Shown piece after piece: positions 54,133 to 62,870 of a DNA stretch of 64,000 bases; the stretch's first letter is position 1, and the number at the start of each line of letters is the position of its first letter. The DNA comes from Mycobacterium sp. SMC-8 (GTDB lineage: Bacteria > Actinomycetota > Actinomycetes > Mycobacteriales > Mycobacteriaceae). The notes beneath the pieces are model-generated. The model saw nothing but the letters and a program-made list of their open reading frames with translations, searched no databases and was not told the origin of the DNA. The position numbers were made by a program, and so were the translations under genes. The stretch spans positions 3,100,001 to 3,164,000 of the forward strand of contig NZ_CP079865.1 of assembly GCF_025263565.1 (NCBI RefSeq). Reading direction: 5' to 3'.

Positions 54133-55329
54133 GTGTCACGAACTTCCGCTTCTCCACCCGTCGTAGCAATGATCGGCGGCGGCCAACTCGCCCGGATGAC
54201 GGCCCAGGCCGCAATCGCGCTCGGTCAGACGCTGCGTGTGCTGGCGGTCCGCAGCGATGAATCCGCGGCCCAGGTCACCCCCGACGTCGTCCTCGGCTCG
54301 CACACCGACCTCGCCGCGCTGCAGCGCGTCGCCGAGGGGGCCACCGCGTTCACGTTCGACCACGAACACGTGCCCCCGGACCTGCTGGAGAAGTTGGTGG
54401 CCGACGGGGTGAACGTGCTGCCGCCGCCGTCGGCGCTGGTGCACGCGCAGGACAAGCTGCTGATGCGCCGGCGGCTCTCCGAGCTCGGCGCCCCGGTGCC
54501 GCGCTTCTCCGCGGTGTCCTCGGTCGAGGACGCGGTGGCGTTCGCCGACGAGGTGGGCGGGCCCATCGTCATCAAGACCGTGCGCGGCGGATACGACGGG
54601 CGCGGGGTGATCATGCCGGCGTCGGTGAGCGAGGTTCGGGAGGTCGTCGCGCAGTATCTGGCCGACGGCGTCCCGGTGATGATCGAGGAGCGGGTGCAGA
54701 TGCGCCGCGAGCTGGCCGCGTTGGTGGCCCGCTCACCGTTCGGGCAGGGCGCGGCGTGGCCGGTGGTCGAGACCGTGCAGCGCGACGGCATCTGTGTGAC
54801 CGTGTTGGCCCCGGCGCCCGGACTCTCCGAGGAATTGGGCTCTGCCGCTTCGGAATTGGCGTTGTCGATAGCGTCGGCGCTCGGGGTCGTCGGGGTGCTG
54901 GCCGTCGAGTTGTTCGAGACCGTGTCCGGGGAGCTGATGGTCAACGAGCTCGCGATGCGGCCGCACAACTCCGGACACTGGACCATGGACGGCGCGCGCA
55001 CCTCGCAGTTCGAGCAGCATCTGCGCGCGGTGCTCGACTACCCGCTGGGCGACACCGCGGCGCTGGCGCCGACTGTGATGGGCAACGTGCTGGGAGCTCC
55101 GCAGACACCGGCGATGTCGATGGACGAGCGCGTGCACCACCTGTTCGCGCGGATGCCCGACGCGAAGGTGCATCTCTACGGCAAGGAGGAGCGGCCCGGC
55201 CGCAAGATCGGGCACGTCAACATCGTCGGCGGCACCGAGCCGGTGGAGTCCCTGCGAGAGCGTGCCGAGCGGGCGGCACACTGGTTGTCGCACGCAGAGT
55301 GGACCGACGGATGGGATCCTCACGCATGA
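54133..55329 (+). CDS. purK: N5-carboxyaminoimidazole ribonucleotide synthase
   Basis: This 398-aa ATP-grasp enzyme converts AIR, ATP and bicarbonate to N5-CAIR in purine biosynthesis. The GTG start ([20 protein letters not shown]) is chosen because the dinucleotide-like PreATP-grasp fold begins at once; the frame open back to 54070 shows no similarity. Motifs: [45 protein letters not shown] (ATP-binding lysine), [39 protein letters not shown] and [20 protein letters not shown]. It overlaps purE by 4 bp. Cytoplasmic and housekeeping. Confidence 0.95.
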   Translation: MSRTSASPPVVAMIGGGQLARMTAQAAIALGQTLRVLAVRSDESAAQVTPDVVLGSHTDLAALQRVAEGATAFTFDHEHVPPDLLEKLVADGVNVLPPPSALVHAQDKLLMRRRLSELGAPVPRFSAVSSVEDAVAFADEVGGPIVIKTVRGGYDGRGVIMPASVSEVREVVAQYLADGVPVMIEERVQMRRELAALVARSPFGQGAAWPVVETVQRDGICVTVLAPAPGLSEELGSAASELALSIASALGVVGVLAVELFETVSGELMVNELAMRPHNSGHWTMDGARTSQFEQHLRAVLDYPLGDTAALAPTVMGNVLGAPQTPAMSMDERVHHLFARMPDAKVHLYGKEERPGRKIGHVNIVGGTEPVESLRERAERAAHWLSHAEWTDGWDPHA

Positions 55330-55829
55330 GCTCTCCACGGGTGGGCTTGATCATGGGCAGCGACAGCGACTGGCCCGTGATGTCCGAAGCAGCTACGGCG
55401 CTGGCCGATTTCGAGGTGCCGTTCGAGGTCGGCGTGGTCTCGGCGCACCGCACGCCGGGCCGCATGCTGACCTACGCGGCCGACGCGGCCGGGCGGGGCC
55501 TTGAGGTGATCATCGCCGGCGCCGGCGGTGCGGCGCACCTGCCGGGCATGGTCGCCTCGGCGACACCGCTGCCGGTGATCGGGGTGCCGGTGCCCTTGGC
55601 ACGCCTGGACGGGATGGACTCGCTGCTGTCGATCGTTCAGATGCCGGCCGGGGTGCCGGTGGCGACGGTGTCGATCGGCGGGGCCCGCAATGCCGGGCTG
55701 TTGGCGGTGCGGATCCTCGGGGCCTCGGATGTCGGGCTGCGCGAACGCATGGCGGCGTTTCAGGCGTCGCTGGAGCAGATGGTGTTGCAGAAGGATGAGG
55801 CACTGCGGCAGAAGCTGCTGGGGGACTAG
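55326..55829 (+). CDS. purE: N5-CAIR mutase
   Basis: This 167-aa class I PurE moves the carboxylate of N5-CAIR to give CAIR. The P-loop-like motif [13 protein letters not shown] is at the N-terminus. The conserved [20 protein letters not shown] has the catalytic histidine, and [20 protein letters not shown] and [20 protein letters not shown] follow. The start ATG lies inside the purK stop (ATGA). The pair would be translated in step. A strong inverted repeat 10 bp after the stop probably ends the transcript. Confidence 0.95.
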   Translation: MSSPRVGLIMGSDSDWPVMSEAATALADFEVPFEVGVVSAHRTPGRMLTYAADAAGRGLEVIIAGAGGAAHLPGMVASATPLPVIGVPVPLARLDGMDSLLSIVQMPAGVPVATVSIGGARNAGLLAVRILGASDVGLRERMAAFQASLEQMVLQKDEALRQKLLGD

Positions 55830-55838
55830 GGTTCTCCT

Positions 55839-55903
55839 CCGCCGAAATCGCATTCCACGCGCGTCAAGTTGAGTTTTGGCCGCGTGGAATGCGATTTCGG
55901 CGG
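55839..55903. terminator. Perfect 23-bp inverted repeat between convergent genes
   Basis: The left arm starts CCGCCGAAATCGCATTCCAC at 55839 and is exactly mirrored at 55881-55903, with a 19-nt loop. It sits between the purE stop and the stop of the ICMT-like gene on the other strand, so it can serve as a bidirectional, Rho-independent-like terminator without a U-tract. The same 23-bp arm recurs at 57623-57645. Confidence 0.75.
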
Positions 55904-55911
55904 GGTGGGGG

Positions 55912-56415
55912 TCAGGAGTAGCCGAGGGCGTGGTTCTCGGAGGTGATGCGCACCCTCAGGATCGCGGCGTTGGCGAGGCTGAACACCACGGCCGTCCACC
56001 ACGCCGAATGCACCAGCGGCAGCGCGGCGACCTCCACCGCCACCGCGGTGTAGTTGGGGTGGTGCAGAAACCGGTACGGGCCCCGGCGCACCAGCGGGGC
56101 ACCGGGGATCACGATCAGCCGTGGATTCCAGTGCCTGCCCAGCGTCGCGACGCACCACCACCGCGTCGCCGTGCTCGCCACCACCAGCGCCACCATCGGC
56201 CAGCCCAGCCACGGAAGAAACGGCCGGCGCTGGGTGGCGACCTCGACGAGGCACGAAACCAGAAGCAGCGCATGCATGCTCACCATGGCGGGATAGTGGC
56301 CACGGCCGAACTCCTTGCCGCCCTGGGCAAAGGACCAGCGCGCGTTGCGCCGTGCGACGACCAGCTCGATGAGCCGTTCGGCGCCGATCAGCAGGATGAA
56401 CAGGGTGTAGATCAT
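55912..56415 (-). CDS. ICMT-like methyltransferase (BpsB/YpbQ-type)
   Basis: This 167-aa protein has about four membrane helices and the ICMT/phospholipid methyltransferase signature RGPYRFLHHPNYTAVAVEVA near the C-terminus, then RITSENHALGY with the conserved Glu-Asn. It follows the type III PKS gene by 6 bp. In Bacillus, BpsA-BpsB is such a pair: the ICMT-like partner O-methylates alkylpyrones made by the synthase. A similar reaction on a long-chain pyrone or resorcinol at the membrane is inferred here. Confidence 0.78.
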   Translation of the reverse strand: MIYTLFILLIGAERLIELVVARRNARWSFAQGGKEFGRGHYPAMVSMHALLLVSCLVEVATQRRPFLPWLGWPMVALVVASTATRWWCVATLGRHWNPRLIVIPGAPLVRRGPYRFLHHPNYTAVAVEVAALPLVHSAWWTAVVFSLANAAILRVRITSENHALGYS

Positions 56416-56421
56416 CGTCGG

Positions 56422-57522
56422 CTACCAGCTCAGCAGCAGAAGTTCGAAACTGAAGCCCGGTCCCATCGCCAGCATCACGCCGAACGAGCCGCGCGGCGGC
56501 GGCGTCTGCAGGGTGCGGGCCAGCACGTCGAGCACCGACGCCGAGGAGATGTTGCCGTGCTCGCGCATGGAGTTCCAGCTGTGCCGCAACGCGTTCTGCG
56601 GCGGCCGGACCGCGTCGTCGATCGCGTCGAGGACCTTCGGTCCGCCGTGATGGCACACCCACGTGGCGATGTCGGCCGCGGTCAGGCCGTGCTCGGCGAG
56701 GAACTCGTCCACCTCACCGGCGAGGTGGTTCTGCGCCATCGCCGGAACCTCGCGCGACATCACCAGCTGGAAGCCGGTCGAGCCGACGTTCCAGCCCATC
56801 ACGTCGACGGTGTCGGGTAACAACCGGCTGCGGGTGGCCACGATCCGTGGACCCGGCTCCGGCGTCGACGGACTGCGTTGTGCGCCAGCGGAAACCACGG
56901 CGGCGGCGCCGTCGCCGAACAGGCAGAGCCCGATCAGTGCCGGGATGGAGGTGTCGTTGCGCTGCAACGTCAGTGAGCACAGCTCGACCGACAGCAGCAC
57001 CGCCACGTGGTCGGGGTAGCCGCGCAGATAGTCGTGCGCCCGGGCCAGGCCCGCGGCGCCGGCGACGCAGCCCAGCCCGAAGATCGGAATTCGTTTGACG
57101 TCGGGCCGCAGGCCCAGCCGGGCGGCGATGCGTGCGTCGACGGTGGGGACGGCGATCCCAGTGCTCGAGACGGTGACGATCGCGTCGACCTCGGTCGGGT
57201 CGAGGTGGGCGTCGGCCAGCGCTCGGGCGACGGCCTGCTCACCGAGCTCGGCGGCCACCTCCAGGTAGGCGGTGTTGGCCTCGGTGAACCCGGTCAGGGT
57301 GGGGTAGCGGTGCAGCGGCAGGGCCAGGTTGCGGTGCTCGACGCCGCTGGTGCGGGCGAAGCGGGTGAACTTCGGGTCGGTGAACTCGCTGAGCGCTTCG
57401 ACCACCTCGTCCTGGGCGTAGCGGCGCGCGGTGAACGCCGTCGCCGTCCCCGCGATGTGCGGGGCACCCGGGAATCGGGAGCGGATCGGTTCGGTCGGAG
57501 CGAGAAATGAGGTATCGGTCAT
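56422..57522 (-). CDS. Type III polyketide synthase
   Basis: This 366-aa protein has the chalcone/stilbene synthase fold. Catalytic triad: Cys in IPIFGLGCVAGAAGLARAHD, His in TWVCHHGGPKVLDAIDDAVR, Asn in HGNISSASVLDVLARTLQTP. The C-terminal GFG-like loop reads AMGPGFSFELLLLSW. Length is normal for the family. These enzymes extend an acyl-CoA with malonyl units. Mycobacterial relatives (pks10/pks11/pks18 types) make long-chain alkylpyrones. With the ICMT-like partner it forms a likely two-gene operon. It is divergent from fadE25, which has its own promoter. Confidence 0.88.
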   Translation of the reverse strand: MTDTSFLAPTEPIRSRFPGAPHIAGTATAFTARRYAQDEVVEALSEFTDPKFTRFARTSGVEHRNLALPLHRYPTLTGFTEANTAYLEVAAELGEQAVARALADAHLDPTEVDAIVTVSSTGIAVPTVDARIAARLGLRPDVKRIPIFGLGCVAGAAGLARAHDYLRGYPDHVAVLLSVELCSLTLQRNDTSIPALIGLCLFGDGAAAVVSAGAQRSPSTPEPGPRIVATRSRLLPDTVDVMGWNVGSTGFQLVMSREVPAMAQNHLAGEVDEFLAEHGLTAADIATWVCHHGGPKVLDAIDDAVRPPQNALRHSWNSMREHGNISSASVLDVLARTLQTPPPRGSFGVMLAMGPGFSFELLLLSW

Positions 57523-58044
57523 GCGGGTCTGAACGCCGTCCGCTCTCCCGGTTAGTTCGGAAATCGGGGCGACACAGCAGCTTGTGAGGTGATTCGAAGC
57601 AACGGGTCAGCTCGGGGAACGTCCGCCGAAATCGCATTCCACGCGGGAATTGGGCGCAAAAAGGCGCGCTACCCGCAGTCTGGGCGAAGGGCGTGACATC
57701 GCTCACAGAGCGATGTTCGGGGGTCGTTTTACGACGCCCGCAGCACCACAGCCGGCTCGGCCACCTGGACCGGCGAGCCGGCGTGAACATGGCCCGTCTG
57801 CGCCGCGTGCATGCCCGCGTCGACGACGGCGGAAGCACGCAGCCAGCGCGGAGTAGCGTTCCAACCACACTCACAATGCGCGGTACGGCGGAAGGCGGGG
57901 CCCTCGATGTACACCTGCATGTCGACGAAAGTACCCACCGACACTGAGAGCGAACCAATCCCCGGGCTGAGCTTTACCTGAGAGGCGACTTCGCCCCGAC
58001 GCGCGAGCACGCTAAAGTTACTGGCGAGTAGCAAGGAGATGATG
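57523..58044. promoter_or_regulatory. Divergent region, PKS / fadE25, with dispersed repeat
   Basis: These 522 bp contain the promoters for the PKS-ICMT pair (minus) and fadE25 (plus). At 57623-57645 there is an exact single copy of the 23-bp arm found in the terminator at 55839. A palindrome-like TGACATCGCTCACAGAGCGATG segment (its core GACATCGCTCACAGAGCGA) lies around 57692-57713 and could be an operator. No gene is supported inside. Confidence 0.45.
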
Positions 58045-59214
58045 ATGGCTAGTTGGGCCGGAGACCCGTCGTTCGATCTGTTCCAGTTGCCGGAGGAACA
58101 CCAAGAGCTGCGCTCGGCGATCCGGGCGCTGGCGGAGAAGGAGATCGCTCCGCACGCCGCCGACGTCGACGAGAACGCGCGCTTTCCGCAGGAGGCGCTC
58201 GACGCGCTCGTCGCATCGGGATTCAACGCGGTGCACGTCCCCGAGGAGTTCGGCGGGCAGGGCGCTGACTCGGTGGCGGCGTGCATCGTCATCGAGGAGG
58301 TCGCCCGGGTGGACGCGTCGGCGTCGCTGATCCCGGCGGTCAACAAGCTCGGCACCATGGGATTGATCCTGCGCGGTTCCGACGAGCTGAAGAAGAAGGT
58401 GCTGCCGTCGATCGCCTCGGGCGAGGCGATGGCGTCCTACGCGCTGTCCGAGCGTGAGGCCGGCAGCGACGCCGCCGGAATGCGCACCCGCGCCAAGGCC
58501 GACGGCGACGACTGGATCCTCAACGGCGCCAAGGCGTGGATCACCAATGGTGGCGAGTCGTCCTGGTACACCGTGATGGCGGTGACCGACCCCGACAAGG
58601 GTGCCAACGGCATCTCGGCGTTCATGGTCCACATCGACGACGAGGGATTCACGATCGGACCCAAGGAGCGAAAGCTCGGCATCAAGGGGTCGCCGACCAC
58701 CGAACTGTACTTCGAGAACTGCCGCATCCCCGGCGACCGGATCATCGGTGAACCCGGCACCGGCTTCAAGACCGCGCTTGCGACGCTGGACCACACCCGC
58801 CCGACCATCGGTGCGCAGGCCGTCGGCATCGCGCAGGGCGCGCTCGACGCGGCGCTCGACTACGTGAAGGACCGCAAGCAGTTCGGCAAGTCGATCAGCG
58901 AATTCCAGGCGGTGCAGTTCATGCTCGCCGACATGGCGATGAAGGTCGAGGCCGCTCGGCTGATGGTGTACTCGGCCGCGGCGCGTGCCGAACGCGGCGA
59001 GGGCAACCTCGGCTTCATCTCCGCGGCGTCGAAGTGCCTGGCGTCGGATGTCGCGATGGAGGTGACCACCGATGCGGTGCAGCTGTTCGGCGGCGCCGGC
59101 TACACGGTGGACTTCCCGGTCGAGCGGATGATGCGCGACGCCAAGATCACCCAGATCTACGAGGGCACCAACCAGATTCAACGCGTGGTGATGAGCCGCG
59201 CCCTGCTCAAGTGA
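58045..59214 (+). CDS. fadE25: Acyl-CoA dehydrogenase FadE25
   Basis: A 389-aa flavoprotein. Three in-frame ATGs occur in a row; the third (58045) is chosen because AAGGAG lies 6 bp upstream and MASWAGDPSFDLFQLPEEHQ matches the known start. Domains: N-terminal helical, then MASYALSEREAGSDAAGMRT and WITNGG (FAD/substrate contacts), then the C-terminal helical domain with QFGKSISEFQAVQFMLADMA. The catalytic glutamate lies in AKITQIYEGTNQIQRVVMSR. It oxidises acyl-CoA to 2-enoyl-CoA and is part of the conserved purK-purE-fadE25 neighbourhood. Inverted repeats after the stop probably end the transcript. Confidence 0.93.
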   Translation: MASWAGDPSFDLFQLPEEHQELRSAIRALAEKEIAPHAADVDENARFPQEALDALVASGFNAVHVPEEFGGQGADSVAACIVIEEVARVDASASLIPAVNKLGTMGLILRGSDELKKKVLPSIASGEAMASYALSEREAGSDAAGMRTRAKADGDDWILNGAKAWITNGGESSWYTVMAVTDPDKGANGISAFMVHIDDEGFTIGPKERKLGIKGSPTTELYFENCRIPGDRIIGEPGTGFKTALATLDHTRPTIGAQAVGIAQGALDAALDYVKDRKQFGKSISEFQAVQFMLADMAMKVEAARLMVYSAAARAERGEGNLGFISAASKCLASDVAMEVTTDAVQLFGGAGYTVDFPVERMMRDAKITQIYEGTNQIQRVVMSRALLK

Positions 59215-59220
59215 GCTTGC

Positions 59221-59282
59221 CGCGGAATAGCGTTCCTGGTCGCGACTTCTGAGCGATCGCAGCCAGGAACGCTATTTCGCGG
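59221..59282. terminator. Imperfect hairpin after fadE25
   Basis: CGCGGAATAGCGTTCCTGG at 59221 onward is mirrored by CCAGGAACGCTATTTCGCG ending near 59282, with one mismatch and a loop of about 14-24 nt. Position just after the fadE25 stop and stem length suggest a terminator. Arm length and GAAT/ATTTCG composition resemble the 55839 hairpin, though the sequences differ. Confidence 0.65.
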
Positions 59283-59315
59283 GGGTAGCGCCAGCGTTGG
59301 TATCTGAGGTGCCGC

Positions 59316-59379
59316 CTCGCGAGAGCGCCTTCACGGTAGTGCTCCGCACGTCGGAGCTACCGTGAAGGCGGTCTCGCGA
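59316..59379. terminator. Long hairpin between fadE25 and birA
   Basis: CTCGCGAGAGCGCCTTCACG at 59316 onward pairs with CGTGAAGGCGGTCTCGCGA ending at 59379. An inner stem, GCTCCG/CGGAGC, closes a 5-nt loop. The whole 64-nt segment can fold into one nearly continuous hairpin. It lies between the convergent fadE25 and birA genes and could stop transcription from both sides. Confidence 0.65.
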
Positions 59380-59476
59380 ACTGTTTGTAGCGGCTAAGGG
59401 TCACGGCTATTCGACGTCGACCTGCGTGAGCACGTTGATCGCGGCTTCGCGCTCCGCCGGGCTCACTCCGCGCCGC

Positions 59477-60304
59477 TCACTCCGCTGGGCGCAGGTGCGT
59501 GATGTCTGCGGCCGATACCGTCACCGTCGTGCCGGCGTCGTCGATCAGCAGCCGGCCCGCCTCGTCGATACCCGTTGCCACACCAAGGATTTCGGAGTTG
59601 CCCGGCAGCACTGCCCGGACCCGGGTGCCGATGGTCGTGCTGACGTCGCGGTAGTCCGCCGCCAACGTGGCATCGGCGCTGCGCCAGCGCCGCAACTGCG
59701 TGTCAAGCTCCTGGAGCACCGCTACCGCGAGCGCGGTCCGGTCGACGTCGTAGCCCAGCATCGTCAGCGACACCGCCTTCGGATCGGGCAGCTCGTCGGC
59801 GACCAGACTCACGTTCAACCCGAGACCGATCACGACCACCGGCGTGGACACCTCGGCCAGGATCCCCGCCAGCTTTCCGTCTCCGACCAGAATGTCGTTG
59901 GGCCACTTCACCCCTGCGTCAACACCGAACCCGGCCCGCACTGCACGGGCGACCGCCAGTCCGGTCAGCAGGGGCAGCCAACCCCACCGGTCGGGTGCGA
60001 TGCCCGTGGTGTCCACGCCGACGGACACGGAGATCTGCGAGCGCGCCGGCGCCGACCAGCTGCGGCCGTGACGTCCCCGTCCGGCGGTCTGCAACTCAGC
60101 GAAGAGCGCCACCCCGGCGATGTCCTCGCCGGCCGCCGCGCGGGCAATCAGATCGGCGTTGGTGGAGCCGGTCTCCTCGACCACATCGACGCGCCGCCAC
60201 GCGGTATCCGAAACGGCGGCACGGAGTCGGTCGACATCGAGTGCGGAACGGTCAGCTGCGGGCACGGCGTCGAGGGTAGCCCCGTGCCCGCACCGCGGGA
60301 TCAC
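59477..60304 (-). CDS. birA: Biotin-protein ligase
   Basis: Biotinyl-AMP-forming ligase of up to 275 aa that biotinylates acyl-CoA carboxylase subunits. Motifs: EETGSTNADLIARAAAGEDI, QTAGRGRHGRSWSAP (biotinyl-AMP loop GRGRxGR), VKWPNDILVGDGKLAGILAE and VVIGLGLNVSL. There is no N-terminal DNA-binding domain, as in mycobacteria generally. The GTG at 60304 overlaps the upstream protease-like gene's stop; a GTG at 60265 gives the more usual N-terminus. In M. tuberculosis birA adjoins accD5 and Rv3278c; here it is in the opposite orientation next to fadE25, and accD5 is not in the window. Confidence 0.9.
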   Translation of the reverse strand: MIPRCGHGATLDAVPAADRSALDVDRLRAAVSDTAWRRVDVVEETGSTNADLIARAAAGEDIAGVALFAELQTAGRGRHGRSWSAPARSQISVSVGVDTTGIAPDRWGWLPLLTGLAVARAVRAGFGVDAGVKWPNDILVGDGKLAGILAEVSTPVVVIGLGLNVSLVADELPDPKAVSLTMLGYDVDRTALAVAVLQELDTQLRRWRSADATLAADYRDVSTTIGTRVRAVLPGNSEILGVATGIDEAGRLLIDDAGTTVTVSAADITHLRPAE

Positions 60305-62043
60305 CGGTAGTTGAACACCGTCGTGCCGTCGCCGCTGAAGTCGAAGTAGATGGAGGTCAAGCTGAACGGGACGTAGCCGGTGTTGAACTCCACTTCATCG
60401 TCGTCCTCGACGATCCCGGGGGTGTTCGCCCTGGTGGTCCGGTAGGAGTACAGCAGCGTCTCGCCGTCCTCGGTGTACACCGAGATCAGCGTTCCCACCG
60501 GGATATTCGACGCTCCACCCACTGCGCGGCTGGGGATGTTGCCGAGGATCCCGCCCGAGTCGATCCACCCGTCGACATCGACCGCGTCATTGTCGCCGAC
60601 CTGGAGTTTGACCGGGGTGTTCGGTGTGCCCTCCAGGGACACGCGCGCTACGTAAGGGTTGGGTCCCAGGATGACTCGGCGTCGACGCTCGTCGATCAGC
60701 ACGCCCCGGCCGAGCAGGCCGGGAAGCGCGGCCAGGACGTTGACCGATCCCGGGCCGGCCTTGGGCCCGATGCCGAGCACGCCCACGTAGTCGCCGTTGT
60801 ACTCCGTGAAGTCATACACGGACTCCAGATCGATGATGAGCACCTCGGTCTCGGCCGAATCGATGTCGTCGCCGACCTGAATAGTCGTCTGGTACGGGTG
60901 GTAATAGGACTTGACGCTGCCGTCGCCGTAGCTGGCGTAACCTTGCGGGCCGGAGGGTTCACCGATGCCCTCATAGCCGACGTTGCGTGGATCGATCACC
61001 AGGCCGTTCGAGCCGCTGTCGAGAAGGACCGGGACCCGCTCTCCACCGTTGACCGAGATGTAGATGACCGGCTCGGTGCGGACCTTCTGGCCGTTGTATT
61101 GCATTGTGAGATCCAGGATCTGGTAGACCAGTCCGTTGTCGCGGGCATCGTGCACCAGATCGTTGACGTTGAGGACCGCCTCGCGAGGCCCGAACCAGCC
61201 GACGATCGGCATCAGCTTCTCGGCGAGCTCCATCTGGTCCTGCGCGCGGATCGGCCGATACATGCTGTTCTCCAGCCGCATCCGGATGATCGCGTTCGCG
61301 AACGGGTTGTTCAACGTGGCGACGAATTGCGCCTGCAGGCGAGAGTGATTCTCCACCCAGCGCTCCAGATTGGTCTGGGCGCCGCCCATCAGCATCTGCG
61401 GCAGCATGGCGGCCAGGCCGGCGAAGATGTTGCCGTCGCCCCACGTCGCCGAGCGCAGCTCTTCGCGCGCCTGCGCGAGTTGATCGATGGCAAGGGCAAC
61501 GGTGTCGTCGTCATCGTCGTCGTCGGGATCCTCGGCGTCTTGAGGATCGTCGGCGTCGTCCTCATCGTCGAGGGCGGTGACCGAGACCAGCGCCTCGGAG
61601 TTGAACTGCCGAACACTGGAGGGCACGTAGTGCGGACCGGGCAGGGGCTCGTCGTCGGCATCGTTGGTCTTCGCGGAATCCTCGCCAGCCGCGGAATCCT
61701 CGCCAGCCGCGGAGTCCTCGGCGGATCCGGCATCCTCGCTGGCTTCGGCGTCTGGATCCTTGGTATCCGAGTCCCCGGTGTCCAGATCGGCGTCGTCGAC
61801 TCCTGCGTCCGCGTCAGCGCCGGCACCGTCGTCGCCATCGGCAGAGCGATTTGCGCGGTCGTCGTCCGTGCCGTGCGTGGAACGCGGCGACGTCTCCTGC
61901 GTGCCGGAAGCGGACGTGCTTTCGCTGCTGCTTGATCCCGTCTCGTCGGGTGCCGCCTGCGCGACAGCGGGGGCGACCATCAGGATTCCTGCGGCGATTG
62001 CGGGGGACGCGACGACCGTGGCCGCCCAGCTACTGAAATTCAT
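60301..62043 (-). CDS. Secreted aspartic-protease-like protein with acidic stalk
   Basis: This 580-aa protein starts at the ATG giving MNFSSWAATVVASPAIAAGI, with a signal peptide ending near VAQAAPDE. Residues about 35-190 are acidic and low-complexity, with tandem SAAGED units and Asp runs. The C-terminal half resembles the aspartic protease domain of PecA (PE_PGRS35) and relatives: first active-site-like block VPVLLDSGSNGLVIDPRNVG, second VDGWIDSGGILGNIPSRA. No PE domain is present. It may be exported and act at the cell surface. Its stop codon overlaps the birA start, but a functional link is unlikely. Confidence 0.78.
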   Translation of the reverse strand: MNFSSWAATVVASPAIAAGILMVAPAVAQAAPDETGSSSSESTSASGTQETSPRSTHGTDDDRANRSADGDDGAGADADAGVDDADLDTGDSDTKDPDAEASEDAGSAEDSAAGEDSAAGEDSAKTNDADDEPLPGPHYVPSSVRQFNSEALVSVTALDDEDDADDPQDAEDPDDDDDDDTVALAIDQLAQAREELRSATWGDGNIFAGLAAMLPQMLMGGAQTNLERWVENHSRLQAQFVATLNNPFANAIIRMRLENSMYRPIRAQDQMELAEKLMPIVGWFGPREAVLNVNDLVHDARDNGLVYQILDLTMQYNGQKVRTEPVIYISVNGGERVPVLLDSGSNGLVIDPRNVGYEGIGEPSGPQGYASYGDGSVKSYYHPYQTTIQVGDDIDSAETEVLIIDLESVYDFTEYNGDYVGVLGIGPKAGPGSVNVLAALPGLLGRGVLIDERRRRVILGPNPYVARVSLEGTPNTPVKLQVGDNDAVDVDGWIDSGGILGNIPSRAVGGASNIPVGTLISVYTEDGETLLYSYRTTRANTPGIVEDDDEVEFNTGYVPFSLTSIYFDFSGDGTTVFNYR

Positions 62044-62307
62044 GCGCGAAGTAGACCACGAGACGAGCTAAATAACTGACGTGAACGTAGGAGTTCGCGA
62101 ATCATCCTTTGAGTTACGCATTAGACAAGAAAATCCCTACAGAGAACCCCGGCTCTGGTGGATAAATTCCGGTAGCGCGTGAGCCGCCTAGTGCGCTCCG
62201 GCAAAGAGTCCGGAAGCGCTGCCAATTGGTAATCGGGTTAGCTACTCTCTCTCTACCCGGATAGCGAATACGCGCAGGGCAGAAGCGCCGCGAAACGGGG
62301 CGAGCCG

Positions 62308-62637
62308 TTACCGCGGAAGTGCGGTTTCGGCCGGGTCGACCGCCTCCAGCGTTTGCGACCGCGCGGCGTGCTCGGCCGTCGCCCGGTTCAGCGCATCGAA
62401 GCCCGCCACGAACGCGACCATGGCGCCCAAGGCCCACAGGTTCCCGAACGCCCACTCCCATGCGGTGGCAGTCGGCGCACTGACCAGCCAATATGCGGCG
62501 ATGGTGACCAGCAGATAGCCGCTGATGACATAGCACCGGCCCGTCGAGCTGGCGAGCCATCCGGGGTGGCGCCGGTTGTGCAGATGCCACGCCGACAACG
62601 CCACGACGATCGCCACTGCGGTGATGGTCGACTCCAT
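62308..62637 (-). CDS. Small membrane protein, paralogue of the next gene
   Basis: This 109-aa protein starts at the ATG giving MESTITAVAIVVALSAWHLH, with AGGAGG 6 bp upstream. It has three hydrophobic segments. The shared core is (W)HLHNRRHPGW..., AAYWLVSAPTATAWEWAFGN and ALNRATAEHA. It is the same length as, and clearly paralogous to, the protein at 62871. The function is unknown to me; no enzymatic motif is visible. The 264 bp upstream of the protease-like gene (62044-62307) hold no gene. Confidence 0.7.
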   Translation of the reverse strand: MESTITAVAIVVALSAWHLHNRRHPGWLASSTGRCYVISGYLLVTIAAYWLVSAPTATAWEWAFGNLWALGAMVAFVAGFDALNRATAEHAARSQTLEAVDPAETALPR

Positions 62638-62870
62638 GGGTGGCCTCCTGCTGACCGAATTTGCCAGATCTGAAGGCGGCCGGCGCACATTGACAAGGCA
62701 CGCGAAGTCGAGAACAGCCTGGTGACTACAAACGATAAGGTCAGGGTTACGTGCTCGTCAACAACCGGTAATGAGCGCGAGCGCATTATTGATAGGGCGA
62801 ATGGTTCGCTATAACGGCACCTCTGCGTCAGATTTCGATCAGAGAGGCTGATGTGGCGGCTGTTGTATTT

